From NCBI RefSeq assembly GCF_032854445.1, contig NW_027017996.1, forward strand, positions 62,001 to 126,000: a DNA stretch of 64,000 nucleotides. Direction: 5' to 3'. Shown here one piece after another: positions 52,082 through 64,000 of this stretch. A program made the position numbers and the translations under genes. Numbering within the stretch: position 1 is the first letter of the stretch; each line of letters starts with the position of its first letter. The notes beneath the pieces are model-generated. The model was not told the origin of the DNA, searched no databases, and saw nothing but the letters and a program-made list of their open reading frames with translations. Origin of the DNA: Liolophura sinensis. Lineage: Eukaryota; Mollusca; Polyplacophora; Chitonida; Chitonidae.

Positions 52082-55000
52082 ACAACGTTCATCTTGTAAC
52101 TGAACATGCAATTATAAGGATTACAATGTTCACTTTGTAACTGAACATGCTATTACAATAATTACAATGTTCATCTTGTAACTGAACATGCTATTATGTC
52201 GATTACAATCTTTATCTTGCAACTGAGCATGTTATTATAATGATTACAATGTTCATCTTGTAATTGAACGCGCTAATATATTGAATACAATGTTCATTTT
52301 GTAACTGATGATGTTATTATAATGATTACAATATTCATCTTGTAACTAAATATGCTTATGTAATGATTACAATGTCCATTTTGCAACTGAGCATGCTTTT
52401 ATACTTACAATGTCCACCTTGTAACTGAACATGCTATTATAATGATTAGAATGTTCATCTTGTAACTGAGCATGTTTTTATAAAGATTACAATGTTCACC
52501 TTGTAACTGAACATGCTTTTATAATGATTACAATGTTCATCTTGTAATTGAACGTGCTAATATAATGAATACAATGTTTACTTTGTAACTGATGATGTTA
52601 TTATAATGATTACAATATTCATCTTGTAAGTGAATATGCTAATGTAATGATTACAATGTTTATCTTACAACTGAGCATGCTTGTATACTGATTACAATGT
52701 TCACCTTGCAACTGATGATGTTTTTATAATGATTACAATGTTCATCTTATAACTGAACATGCTATTATGTCGATTACAATCTTCATCTTTCAACTGAGCA
52801 TGTTTTTAAAATGATTACTATGTTCACCTTGTAACTGAACATGCTTTTATAATGATTACAATGTCTATCTTGTAAGTGAACGAGCTAATATAATGAATAC
52901 AATGCTTATGTTGTAACTGATGATGTTATTATAATGATTACAATATTCATCTTGTAAGTGAATATGCTAATAAAATGATTACAATGTCCATTTTGCAACT
53001 GAGCATGCTTGTATACTGATTACAATGTTCACCTTGTAACTGTTTGTGTTTTTATACTGACTACAATGTTCATCTTATAACTGAACATGCAATTATAAGG
53101 ATTACAATGTTCACTTTGTAACTGAACATGCTATTACAATGATTACATTGTTCACCTTGTAACTGAGCGCATTATTATAATGATTACAATGTTCATCTTG
53201 TAACTGAATATGCTATTGTAATGATTACAATGTCCATTTTGCAACTGAGCATGCTTGTTTACTGATTACAATGTTCACCTTGCAACTGATGGATGTTTTT
53301 ATAATGATTACAATGTTCACTTTGTAACTGAACATGCTATTACAATGATTACAATGTTCATCTTGTAACTGAACATGCTATTATGTCGATTACAATCTTC
53401 ATCTTGCAACTGAGCATGATATTATAATGATTACAATGTTCATCTTGTAATTGAACGTGCTAATATAATGAATACATTGTTCATTTTGTAACTGATGATG
53501 TTATTATAATGATTACAATATTCATCTTGTAACTGAATATGCTTATGTAATGATTACAATGTCCATTTTGCAACTGAGCATGCTTTTATACTTACAATGT
53601 CCACCTTGTAACTGAACATGCTATTATAAAGATTACAATGTTCACCTTGTAACTAAACATGCTTTTATAATGATTACAATGTTCATCTTGTAATTGAACG
53701 TGCTAATATAATGAATACAATGTTTACTTTGTAACTGATGATGTTATTATAATGATTACAATATTCATCTTGTAAATGAATATGCTAATGTAATGATTAC
53801 AATGTTTATCTTGCAACTGAGCATGCTTGTATACTGATTACAATGTTCACTTTGCAACTGATGATGTTTTTATCATGATTACAATGTTCATCTTGTAACT
53901 GAACATGCTATTATGTCGATTACAATCTTCATCTTGCAACTGAGCATGTTTTTAAAATGATTACTATGTTCACCTTGTAACTGAACATGCTTTTATAATG
54001 ATTACAGTGTTTATCTTGTAAGTCAACGAGCTAATATAATGAATACAATGCTTATGTTGTAACTGATGATGTTATTATAATGATTACAATATTCATCTTG
54101 TAAGTGAATATGCTAATGTAATGATTACAATGTCCATTTTGCAACTGAGCATGCTTGTATACTGATTACAATGTTCACCTTGAAACTGTTTACTTTTTAT
54201 AATGATTACAATGTTCATCTTGTAACTGAACATGCAATTATAAGGATTACAATGTTCACTTTGTAACTGAACATGCTATTACAATGATTACATTGTTCAC
54301 CTTGTAGCTGAGCACATTATTATAATGATTACAATGTTCATCTTGTAACTGAATATGCTATTGTAATGATTACAATGTCCATTTTGCAACTGAGCATGGT
54401 TGTATACTGATTACAATTTTCACTTTGCAACTTATGATGTTTTTATAATGATTACAATGTTCACTTTTAAAGTGAACATGCAATTATAAGGAATACAATG
54501 TTCATTTTGTAACTGAACATGCTTTTACAATGATTACATTGTTCACCTTGTAACTGAGCACATTATTATAATAATTACAATGTTCATCTTGTAAGTGAAT
54601 ATGCTAATGTAATGATTACAATATCCATTTTGCAACTGAGCATGCTTTTATACTGATTACAATGTTCACCTTGTAACTGATGATGTTTTTATAATGATTA
54701 CAATGTTCATCTTGTAACTACATATGCTATAACAATGATTACAATGTTCATCTTGTAATGAAATATGCTAATATAATGATTGCAATATTCATTTTGTAAC
54801 TGAGCATGCTATTATATTGATTACAATGGTGATTTTGTAACCGTTGACGCTATTATAATGATTACAATGTTTACTTTGTAACTGAGCATGCTTTTACAAT
54901 GATTACAATGTTCATCCTGTAACTGAACATGCTATTATGTCGATTACAATCTTTATCTTGCAACTGAGCATGATATTATAATGATTACAATGTTCATCTT

Positions 55001-55926
55001 GTAATTGAACGTGCTAATATAATGAATACAATGTTCATTTTGTAACTGATGATGTTTATATAATGATTACAATATTCATCTTGTAACTAAATATGCTTAT
55101 GTAATGATTACAATGTCCATTTTGCAACTGAGCATGCTTTTATACTTACAATGTCCACCTTGTAACTGAACATGCTATTATAATGATTACAATGTTCATC
55201 TTGTAACTGAGCATGTTTTTATAAAGATTACAATGTTCACCTTGTAACTGAACATGCTTTATAATGATTACATTGTTCACCTTGTAACTGAGCACATTAT
55301 TATAATAATTACAGTGTTCATCTTGTAAGTGAATATGCTAATGTAATGATTACAATATCCATTTTGCAACTGAGCATGCTTTTATACTGATTACAATGTT
55401 CACCTTGTAACTGATGATGTTTTTATAATGATTACAATGTTCATCTTGTAACTACATATGCTATAATAATGATTACAATGTTCCATCTTGTAATGAAATA
55501 TGCTAATATAATGATTGCAATATTCATTTTTTAACTGAGCATGCTATTATATTGATTACAATGGTGATTTTGTAACCGTTGACGCTATTATAATGATTAC
55601 AATGTTTACTTTGTAACTGAACATGCTATTACAATGATTACAATGTTCATCTTGTAACTGAACATGCTATTATGTCGATTACAGTCTTCATCTTGTAACT
55701 GAAAATGATATTTTAATGATTACAATGTTTATCTTGCAACTGAGCACGCTATTGTAATGATTTCAATGTTCTCCTTGTAACTGAGCACATTATTATAATG
55801 ATTGCAATGTTCATCTTGTAACTGAATATGCTATTGCAATGATTACAATGTCCATTTTGCAACTGAGCATGCTTGTATACTGATTACAATGTTCACCTAG
55901 GAACTGATGATGTTTTTATAATGATT
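52082..55926 (+). repeat. 3,845-bp higher-order satellite unit, copy 2
   Basis: Matches copy 1 and copy 3 in monomer order. Private marks shared with copy 3 but not copy 1 include GAACGCGCTAATATATTG (52266 and 56111) and CATCTTTCAACTGAGC (about 52784 and 56629). Confidence 0.85.
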
Positions 55927-58900
55927 ACAACGTTCATCTTGTAACTGAACATGCAATTATAAGGATTACAATGTTCACTTTGTAACTGAACATGCTATTA
56001 CAATAATTACAATGTTCATCTTGTAACTGAACATGCTATTATGTCGATTACAATCTTTATCTTGCAACTGAGCATGTTATTATAATGATTACAATGTTCA
56101 TCTTGTAATTGAACGCGCTAATATATTGAATACAATGTTCATTTTGTAACTGATGATGTTATTATAATGATTACAATATTCATCTTGTAACTAAATATGC
56201 TTATGTAATGATTACAATGTCCATTTTGCAACTGAGCATGCTTTTATACTTACAATGTCCACCTTGTAACTGAACATGCTATTATAATGATTAGAATGTT
56301 CATCTTGTAACTGAGCATGTTTTTATAAAGATTACAATGTTCACCTTGTAACTGAACATGCTTTTATAATGATTACAATGTTCATCTTGTAATTGAACGT
56401 GCTAATATAATGAATACAATGTTTACTTTGTAACTGATGATGTTATTATAATGATTACAATATTCATCTTGTAAGTGAATATGCTAATGTAATGATTACA
56501 ATGTTTATCTTACAACTGAGCATGCTTGTATACTGATTACAATGTTCACCTTGCAACTGATGATGTTTTTATAATGATTACAATGTTCATCTTATAACTG
56601 AACATGCTATTATGTCGATTACAATCTTCATCTTTCAACTGAGCATGTTTTTAAAATGATTACTATGTTCACCTTGTAACTGAACATGCTTTTATAATGA
56701 TTACAATGTCTATCTTGTAAGTGAACGAGCTAATATAATGAATACAATGCTTATGTTGTAACTGATGATGTTATTATAATGATTACAATATTCATCTTGT
56801 AAGTGAATATGCTAATAAAATGATTACAATGTCCATTTTGCAACTGAGCATGCTTGTATACTGATTACAATGTTCACCTTGTAACTGTTTGTGTTTTTAT
56901 ACTGACTACAATGTTCATCTTATAACTGAACATGCAATTATAAGGATTACAATGTTCACTTTGTAACTGAACATGCTATTACAATGATTACATTGTTCAC
57001 CTTGTAACTGAGCGCATTATTATAATGATTACAATGTTCATCTTGTAACTGAATATGCTATTGTAATGATTACAATGTCCATTTTGCAACTGAGCATGCT
57101 TGTTTACTGATTACAATGTTCACCTTGCAACTGATGATGTTTTTAAAATGATTACAATGTTCACTTTGTAACTGAACATGCTATTACAATGATTACAATG
57201 TTCATCTTGTAACTGAACATGCTATTATGTCGATTACAATCTTCATCTTGCAACTGAGCATGATATTATAATGATTACAATGTTCATCTTGTAATTGAAC
57301 GTGCTAATATAATGAATACATTGTTCATTTTGTAACTGATGATGTTATTATAATGATTACAATATTCATCTTGTAACTGAATATGCTTATGTAATGATTA
57401 CAATGTCCATTTTGCAACTGAGCATGCTTTTATACTTACCAATGTCCACCTTGTAAACATGCTATTATAAAGATTACCAATGTTCACCTTGTAACTAAAC
57501 ATGCTTTTATAATGATTACAATGTTCATCTTGTAATTGAACGTGCTAATATAATGAATACAATGTTTACTTTGTAACTGATGATGTTATTATAATGATTA
57601 CAATATTCATCTTGTTAAATGAATATGCTAATGTAATGATTACAATGTTTATCTTGCAACTGAGCATGCTTGTATACTGATTACAATGTTCACTTTGCAA
57701 CTGATGATGTTTTTATCATGATTACAATGTTCATCTTGTAACTGAACATGCTATTATGTCGATTACAATCTTCATCTTGCAACTGAGCATGTTTTTAAAT
57801 GATTACTATGTTCACCTTGTAACTGAACATGCTTTTTATAATGATTACAGTGTTTATCTTGTAAGTCAACGAGCTAATATAATGAATACAATGCTTATGT
57901 TGTAACTGATGATGTTATTATAATGATTACAATATTCATCTTGTAAGTGAATATGCTAATGTAATGATTACAAGTCCCATTTTGCAACTGGAGCATGCTT
58001 GTATACTGATTACAATGTTCACCTTGAAACTGTTTACTTTTTATAATGATTACAATGTTCATCTTGTAACTGAACATGCAATTATAAGGATTACAATGTT
58101 CACTTTGTAACTGAACATGCTATTACAATGATTACATTGTTCACCTTGTAGCTGAGCACATTATTATAATGATTACAATGTTCATCTTGTAACTGAATAT
58201 GCTATTGTAATGATTACAATGTCCATTTTGCAACTGAGCATGGTTGTATACTGATTACAATTTTCACTTTGCAACTATGATGTTTTTATAATGATTACAA
58301 TGTTCACTTTTAAAGTGAACATGCAATTATAAGGAATACAATGTTCATTTTGTAACTGAACATGCTTTTACAATGATTACATTGTTCACCTTGTAACTGA
58401 GCACATTATTATAATAATTACAATGTTCATCTTGTAAGTGAATATGCTAATGTAATGATTACAATATCCATTTTGCAAACTGAGCATTGCTTTTATACTG
58501 ATTACAATGTTCACCTTGTAACTGATGATGTTTTTATAATGATTACAATGTTCATCTTGTAACTACATATGCTATAACAATGATTACAATGTTCATCTTG
58601 TAATGAAATATGCTAATATAATGATTGGCAATATTCATTTTGTAACTGAGCATGCTATTATATTGATTACAATGGTGATTTTGTAACCGTTGACGCTATT
58701 ATAATGATTACAATGTTTACTTTGTAACTGAGCATGCTATTACAATGATTACAATGTTCATCCTGTAACTGAACATGCTATTATGTCGATTACAATCTTT
58801 ATCTTGCAACTGAGCATGATATTATAATGATTACAATGTTCATCTTGTAATTGAACGTGCTAATATAATGATACAATGTTCATTTTGTAACTGATGATGT

Positions 58901-59115
58901 TTATATAATGATTACAATATTCATCTTGTAACTAAATATGCTTATGTAATGATTACAATGTCCATTTTGCAACTGAGCATGCTTTTATACTTACAATGTC
59001 CACCTTGTAACTGAACATGCTATTATAATGATTACAATGTTCATCTTGTAACTGAGCATGATTTTATAAAGATTACAATGTTCACCTTGTAACTGAACAT
59101 GCATTTATAATGATT
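55927..59115 (+). repeat. 3,845-bp higher-order satellite unit, partial copy 3
   Basis: Follows copy 2 for about 3.19 kb, then switches at about 59119 (GATTACAATG where copies 1 and 2 have GATTACATTG) to the 3,645-bp unit type. Its second half carries many single-base indels relative to copies 1 and 2. Confidence 0.8.
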
Positions 59116-59119
59116 ACAA

Positions 59120-62100
59120 TGTTCATCTTGTAATTGAACGTGCTAATATAATGAATACAATGTTACTTTGTAACTAATGATGTTATTATAATGATTACAA
59201 TATTTATCTTGTAAGTGAATATGCTAATGTAATGATTACAATGTTTATCTTGCAACTGAGCATGCTTGTATACTGATTACAATGTTCACCTTGCAACTGA
59301 TAATGTTTTTATAATGAATTACAATGTTCATCTTATAACTAAACATGCTATTATGTCGATTACAATCTTCATCTTGCAACTGAGCATGTTTTTAAAATGA
59401 TTACTATGTTTACCTTGTAACTGAACATGCTTTATAATGATTACAATGTTTATCTTGTAAGTGAACGAGCTAATATAATGAATACAATGTTTACATTGTA
59501 ACTGATGATGTTATTATAATAATTACAATATTCATCTTGTAAGTGAATATGCTAATGTAATGATTACAATGTCCATTTTGCAACTGAGTATGCTTGTATA
59601 CTGATTACAATGTTCACCTTGTAACTGTTTATGTCTTTATAATGATTACAATGTTCATTTTGTAACTGAACATGCAATTATAAGGATTACAATGTTCACT
59701 TTGTAACTGAACATGCTATTACAATGATTACATGGTCACCTTGTAACTGAGCGCATTATTATAATGATTACAATGTTCATCTTTGTATCTGAATATGCTA
59801 TTGTAATGATTACAATGTCCATTTTGCAACTGAGCATGCTTATATACTGATTACAATGTTCACCTTGCAACTGATGATGTTTTTATAATGATTACAATGG
59901 TGATTTTGTAGCCGTTGACGCTATTATAATAATTACAATGTTTACTTTGTAACTGAACATGCTATTACAATGATTACAATGTTCATCTTGTAACTGGGCA
60001 TACTAGTGTAATAATTAAAATATTAATTTTGCAACTGAGCATGCTATTATACTGATTACAATGTTCATCTTGTAACTGAACATGCTATTATAATGATTAC
60101 AATGTTCATGTTGTAACTGAGCATGCTATTATACGAATTACAATTTTCATCTTGTAATTGAGCATGCTATTATAATGATTACATTGCTCATCTTGTATTT
60201 GAGCATGCTATTTTAACTATTACAATGTTCATCTTGTAACTGGGCATGTTTTTATAATGATTACAATGTTCACCTTGTAACTGAGCACGCTATTGTAATG
60301 ATTCCAATGTTCTCCTTGTAACTGAGCACATTATTATAATGATTGCAATGTTCATCTTGTAACTGAATATGCTATTGCAATGATTACAATGTCCATTTTC
60401 CAACTGAGCATGCTTGTATACTGATTACAATGTTCATCTAGGAACTGATGATGTTTTTATAATGATTACAACGTTCATCTTGTAACTGAACATGCAATTA
60501 TAAGGATTACAATGTTCACTTTGTAACTGAACATGCTATTACAATGATTACAATGTTCATCTTGTAACTGAACATGCTATTATGTCGATTACAATCTTTA
60601 TCTTGCAACTGAGCATGATATTATAATGATTACAATGTTCATCTTGTAATTGAACGTGCTAATATATTGAATACAATGTTCATTTTGTAACTGATGATGT
60701 TATTATAATGATTACAATATTCATCTTGTAACTAAATATGCTTATGTAATGATTACAATGTCCATTTTGCAACTGAGCATGCTTTTATACTTACAATGTC
60801 CACCTTGTAACTGAACATGCTATTATAATGATTAGAATGTTCATCTTGTAACTGAGCATGTTTTTATAAAGATTACAATGTTCACCTTGTAACTGAACAT
60901 GCTTTTATAATGATTACAATGTTCATCTTGTAATTGAACGTGCTAATATAATGAATACAATGTTTACTTTGTAACTGATGATGTTATTATAATGATTACA
61001 ATATTCATCTTGTAAGTGAATATGCTAATGTAATGATTACAATGTTTATCTTGCAACTGAGCATGCTTGTATACTGATTACAATGTTCACCTTGCAACTG
61101 ATGATGTTTTTATAATGATTACAATGTTCATCTTATAACTGAACATGCTATTATGTCGATTACAATCTTCATCTTGCAACTGAGCATGTTTTTAAAATGA
61201 TTACTATGTTCACCTTGTAACTGAACATGCTTTTATAATGATTACAATGTCTATCTTGTAAGTGAACGAGCTAATATAATGAATACAATGCTTATGTTGT
61301 AACTGATGATGTTATTATAATGATTACAATATTCATCTTGTAAGTGAATATGCTAATGTAATGATTACAATGTCCATTTTGCAACTGAGCATGCTTGTAT
61401 ACTGATTACAATGTTCACCTTGTAACTGTTTATGTTTTTATAATGATTACAATGTTCATCTTATAACTGAACATGCAATTATAAGGATTACAATGTTCAC
61501 TTTGTAACTGAACATGCTATTACAATGATTACATTGTTCACCTTGTAACTGAGCGCATTATTATAATGATTACAATGTTCATCTTGTAACTGAATATGCT
61601 ATTGTAATGATTACAATGTCCATTTTGCAACTGAGCATGCTTGTATACTTATTACAATGTTCACCTTGCAACTGATGATGTTTTTATAATGATTACAATG
61701 TTCACTTTGTAACTGAACATGCAATTATAAGGATTACAATGTTCACTTTGTAACTGAACATGCTATTACAATGATTACATTGTTCACCTTGTAACTGAGC
61801 ACATTATTATAATGATTACAATGTTCATCTTGTAAGGAATATGCTAATGTAATGATTACAATATCCATTTTGCAACTGAGCATGCTTTTATACTGATTAC
61901 AATGTTCACCTTGTAACTGATGATGTTTTTATAATGATTAAAATGTTCATCTTGTAACTACATATGCTATAATAATGATTACAATGTTCATCTTGTAACT
62001 ACATATGCTAATATAATAATTGCAATATTCATTTTGTAACTGAGCATGCTATTATATTGATTACAATGGTGATTTTGTAACCGTTGACGCTATTATAATG

Positions 62101-62764
62101 TTACAATGTTTACTTTGTAACTGAACATGCTATTACAATGATTACAATGTTCATCTTGTAACTGAACATGCTATTATGTCGATTACAATCTTCATCTTGT
62201 AACTGAAAATGATATTATAATGATTACAATGTTTATCTTGCAACTGAGCATGCTATTATAATGATTACTTTTGCTCATCTTGTATTTGAGCATGCTATTT
62301 TAACTATTACAATGTTCATCTTGTAACTGGGCATGTTTTTATAATGATTACAATGTTCACCTTGTAACTGAGCACGCTATTGTAATGATTTCAATGTTCT
62401 CCTTGTAACTGAGCACATTATTATAATGATTGCAATGTTCATCTTGTAACTGAATATGCTATTGCAATGATTACAATGTCCATTTTGCAACTGAGCATGC
62501 TTGTATACTGATTACAATGTTCATCTAGGAAATGATGATGTTTTTATAATGATTACAACGTTCATCTTGTAACTGAACATGCAATTATAAGGATTACAAT
62601 GTTCACTTTGTAACTGAAGATGCTATTACAATGATTACAATGTTCATCTTGTAACTGAACATGCTATTATGTCGATTACAATCTTTATCTTGCAACTGAG
62701 CATGTTATTATAATGATTACAATGTTCATCTTGTAATTGAACGTGCTAATATATTGAATACAAT
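59120..62764 (+). repeat. 3,645-bp higher-order satellite unit, copy 1
   Basis: The landmarks TACTAGTGTAATAATTAAAA (60001 and 63646) and TGGTGATTTTGTA (59898 and 63543) recur at exactly 3,645 bp. Much of the internal order resembles A7 (about 34.9-37.4 kb). Confidence 0.83.
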
Positions 62765-64000
62765 GTTCATCTTGTAATTGAACGTGCTAATATAATGAAT
62801 ACAATGTTTACTTTGTAACTGATGATGTTATTATAATGATTACAATATTCATCTTGTAACTAAATATGCTTATGTAATGATTACAATGTTTATCTTGCAA
62901 CTGAGCATGCTTGTATACTGATTACAATGTTCACCTTGCAACTGATAATGTTTTTATAATGATTACAATGTTCATCTTATAACTAAACATGCTATTATGT
63001 CGATTACAATCTTCATCTTGCAACTGAGCATGTTTTTAAAATGATTACTATGTTCACCTTGTAACTGAACATGCTTTTATAATGATTACAATGTTTATCT
63101 TGTAAGTGAACGAGCTAATATAATGAATACAATGTTTACATTGTAACTGATGATGTTATTATAATAATTACAATATTCATCTTGTAAGTGAATATGCTAA
63201 TGTAATGATTACAATGTCCATTTTGCAACTGAGCATGCTTGTATACTGATTACAATGTTCACCTTGTAACTGTTTATGTCTTTATAATGATTACAATGTT
63301 CATCTTGTAACTGAACATGCAATTATAAGGATTACAATGTTCACTTTGTAACTGAACATGCTATTACAATGATTACATGGTTCACCTTGTAACTGAGCAC
63401 ATTTTTATAATGATTACAATGTTCATCTTGTAACTGAATATGCTATTGTAATGATTACAATGTCCATTTTGCAACTGAGCATGATTATATACTGATTACA
63501 ATGTTCACCTTGCAACTGATGATGTTTTTATAATGATTACAATGGTGATTTTGTAACCGTTGGCGCTATTATAATGATTACAATGTTTACTTTGTAACTG
63601 AACATGCTATTACAATGATTACAATGTTCATCTTGTAACTGGGCATACTAGTGTAATAATTAAAATAATAATTTTGTAACTGAGCATGCTATTATACTGA
63701 TTACAATGTTCATCTTGTAACTGAACATGCTATTATAATGATTACAATGTTGATGTTGTAACTGAACATGCTATTATACGAATTACAATTTTCATCTTGT
63801 AATTGAGCAAGGTATTATTATGATTACATTGCTCATCTTGTATTTGAGCATGCTATTTTAACTATTACAATGTTCATCTTGTAACTGGGCATGTTTTTAT
63901 AATGATTACAATGTTCACCTTTTAACTGAGCACGCTATTGTAATGATTTCAATGTTCTCCTTGTAACTGAGCACATTATTATAATGATTGCAATGTTCAT
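62765..64000 (+). repeat. 3,645-bp higher-order satellite unit, partial copy 2 (cut by window end)
   Basis: Begins at a join where one monomer ending GCTAATATATTG is followed by another of the same type (TTCATCTTGTAATTGAACG twice, at about 62724 and 62765), and tracks copy 1 to the window end. Confidence 0.8.

Larger units (their letters stand above)
47906..64000 (+). repeat. Satellite array A9 (41-bp monomers, 16 kb without linker)
   Basis: About 390 monomers running off the window end with no linker or SINE. After the first ~330 bp, shared with A6, it consists of higher-order units: about 3,845 bp repeated from 48238, then about 3,645 bp repeated from about 59120. Nothing else is visible. 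Between about 57.4 and 59.8 kb it carries many single-base indels. Confidence 0.97.

Noticed and set aside
57895-58077. 60-residue minus-strand open frame in the satellite
   Set aside because: Pure satellite sequence. It is open only because small indels near 57972-57988 shift the frame; the matching positions in the sister copies do not give it.
653-64000. CENP-B box in the satellite
   Set aside because: The GC-rich NTTCGNNNNANNCGGGN pattern is not seen in any monomer variant I read; the monomers contain almost no CG.

Overview
This window is almost entirely repetitive eukaryotic DNA, and I find no convincing protein-coding gene. About 49 kb (roughly three quarters) is a very AT-rich satellite of about 41-bp monomers, some 1,200 in nine arrays. 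The other 15 kb is nine copies, some partial, of one single-origin 'linker' of up to 1,994 bp. The best clue to the organism is a tRNA-derived SINE of 362-366 bp on the minus strand of eight of the nine linkers. Its tRNA-like head carries recognisable box A and box B sequences, and its 3' end reads ...ACGTTAAACCCC... followed by an (ACTC)n tail. I associate that tail with molluscan, especially bivalve, SINEs. A bivalve or other mollusc is therefore my best guess, from memory of the family and not from a search.

Layout. Linker L1 (partial) 1-652; array A1 653-3211; short linker L2 3212-4487; A2 4488-11362; L3 11363-13356; A3 13357-15520; L4 15521-17514; A4 17515-21481; L5 21482-23475; A5 23476-26459; L6 26460-28439; A6 28440-30998; short linker L7 30999-32274; A7 32275-40947; L8 40948-42941; A8 42942-45925; L9 45926-47905; A9 47906-64000, running off the window end. 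A full linker reads left to right: a decayed array edge, a GC-richer piece with an A-rich tail, a minisatellite of four 30-bp units, a 50-bp repeat, the SINE, a second copy of the 50-bp repeat, about 840 bp of unrecognised sequence, and another decayed array edge.

The window has grown by repeated duplication at several scales: single 41-bp monomers; ordered strings of monomer variants; higher-order units of about 3,645 and 3,845 bp in A9; a 5,961-bp head-to-tail duplication (14270-20230 / 20231-26191) with a few filler bases at the join; a block at 21482-28769 repeated at 40948-48235; and a block from position 1 repeated at 27788 whose second copy holds 1,798 extra bases. All eight SINE copies share the same 12-bp target duplication, so there was one insertion, later amplified with the satellite.

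The likely setting is heterochromatin (centromeric, pericentromeric or another large satellite block), but nothing in the sequence proves a centromere. The only element with a recognisable promoter is the SINE, whose internal RNA polymerase III boxes could in principle transcribe leftward into the linker or, in the two short linkers, into the satellite. A run of one-base indels at about 57.4-59.8 kb should be treated as a possible assembly-quality problem.
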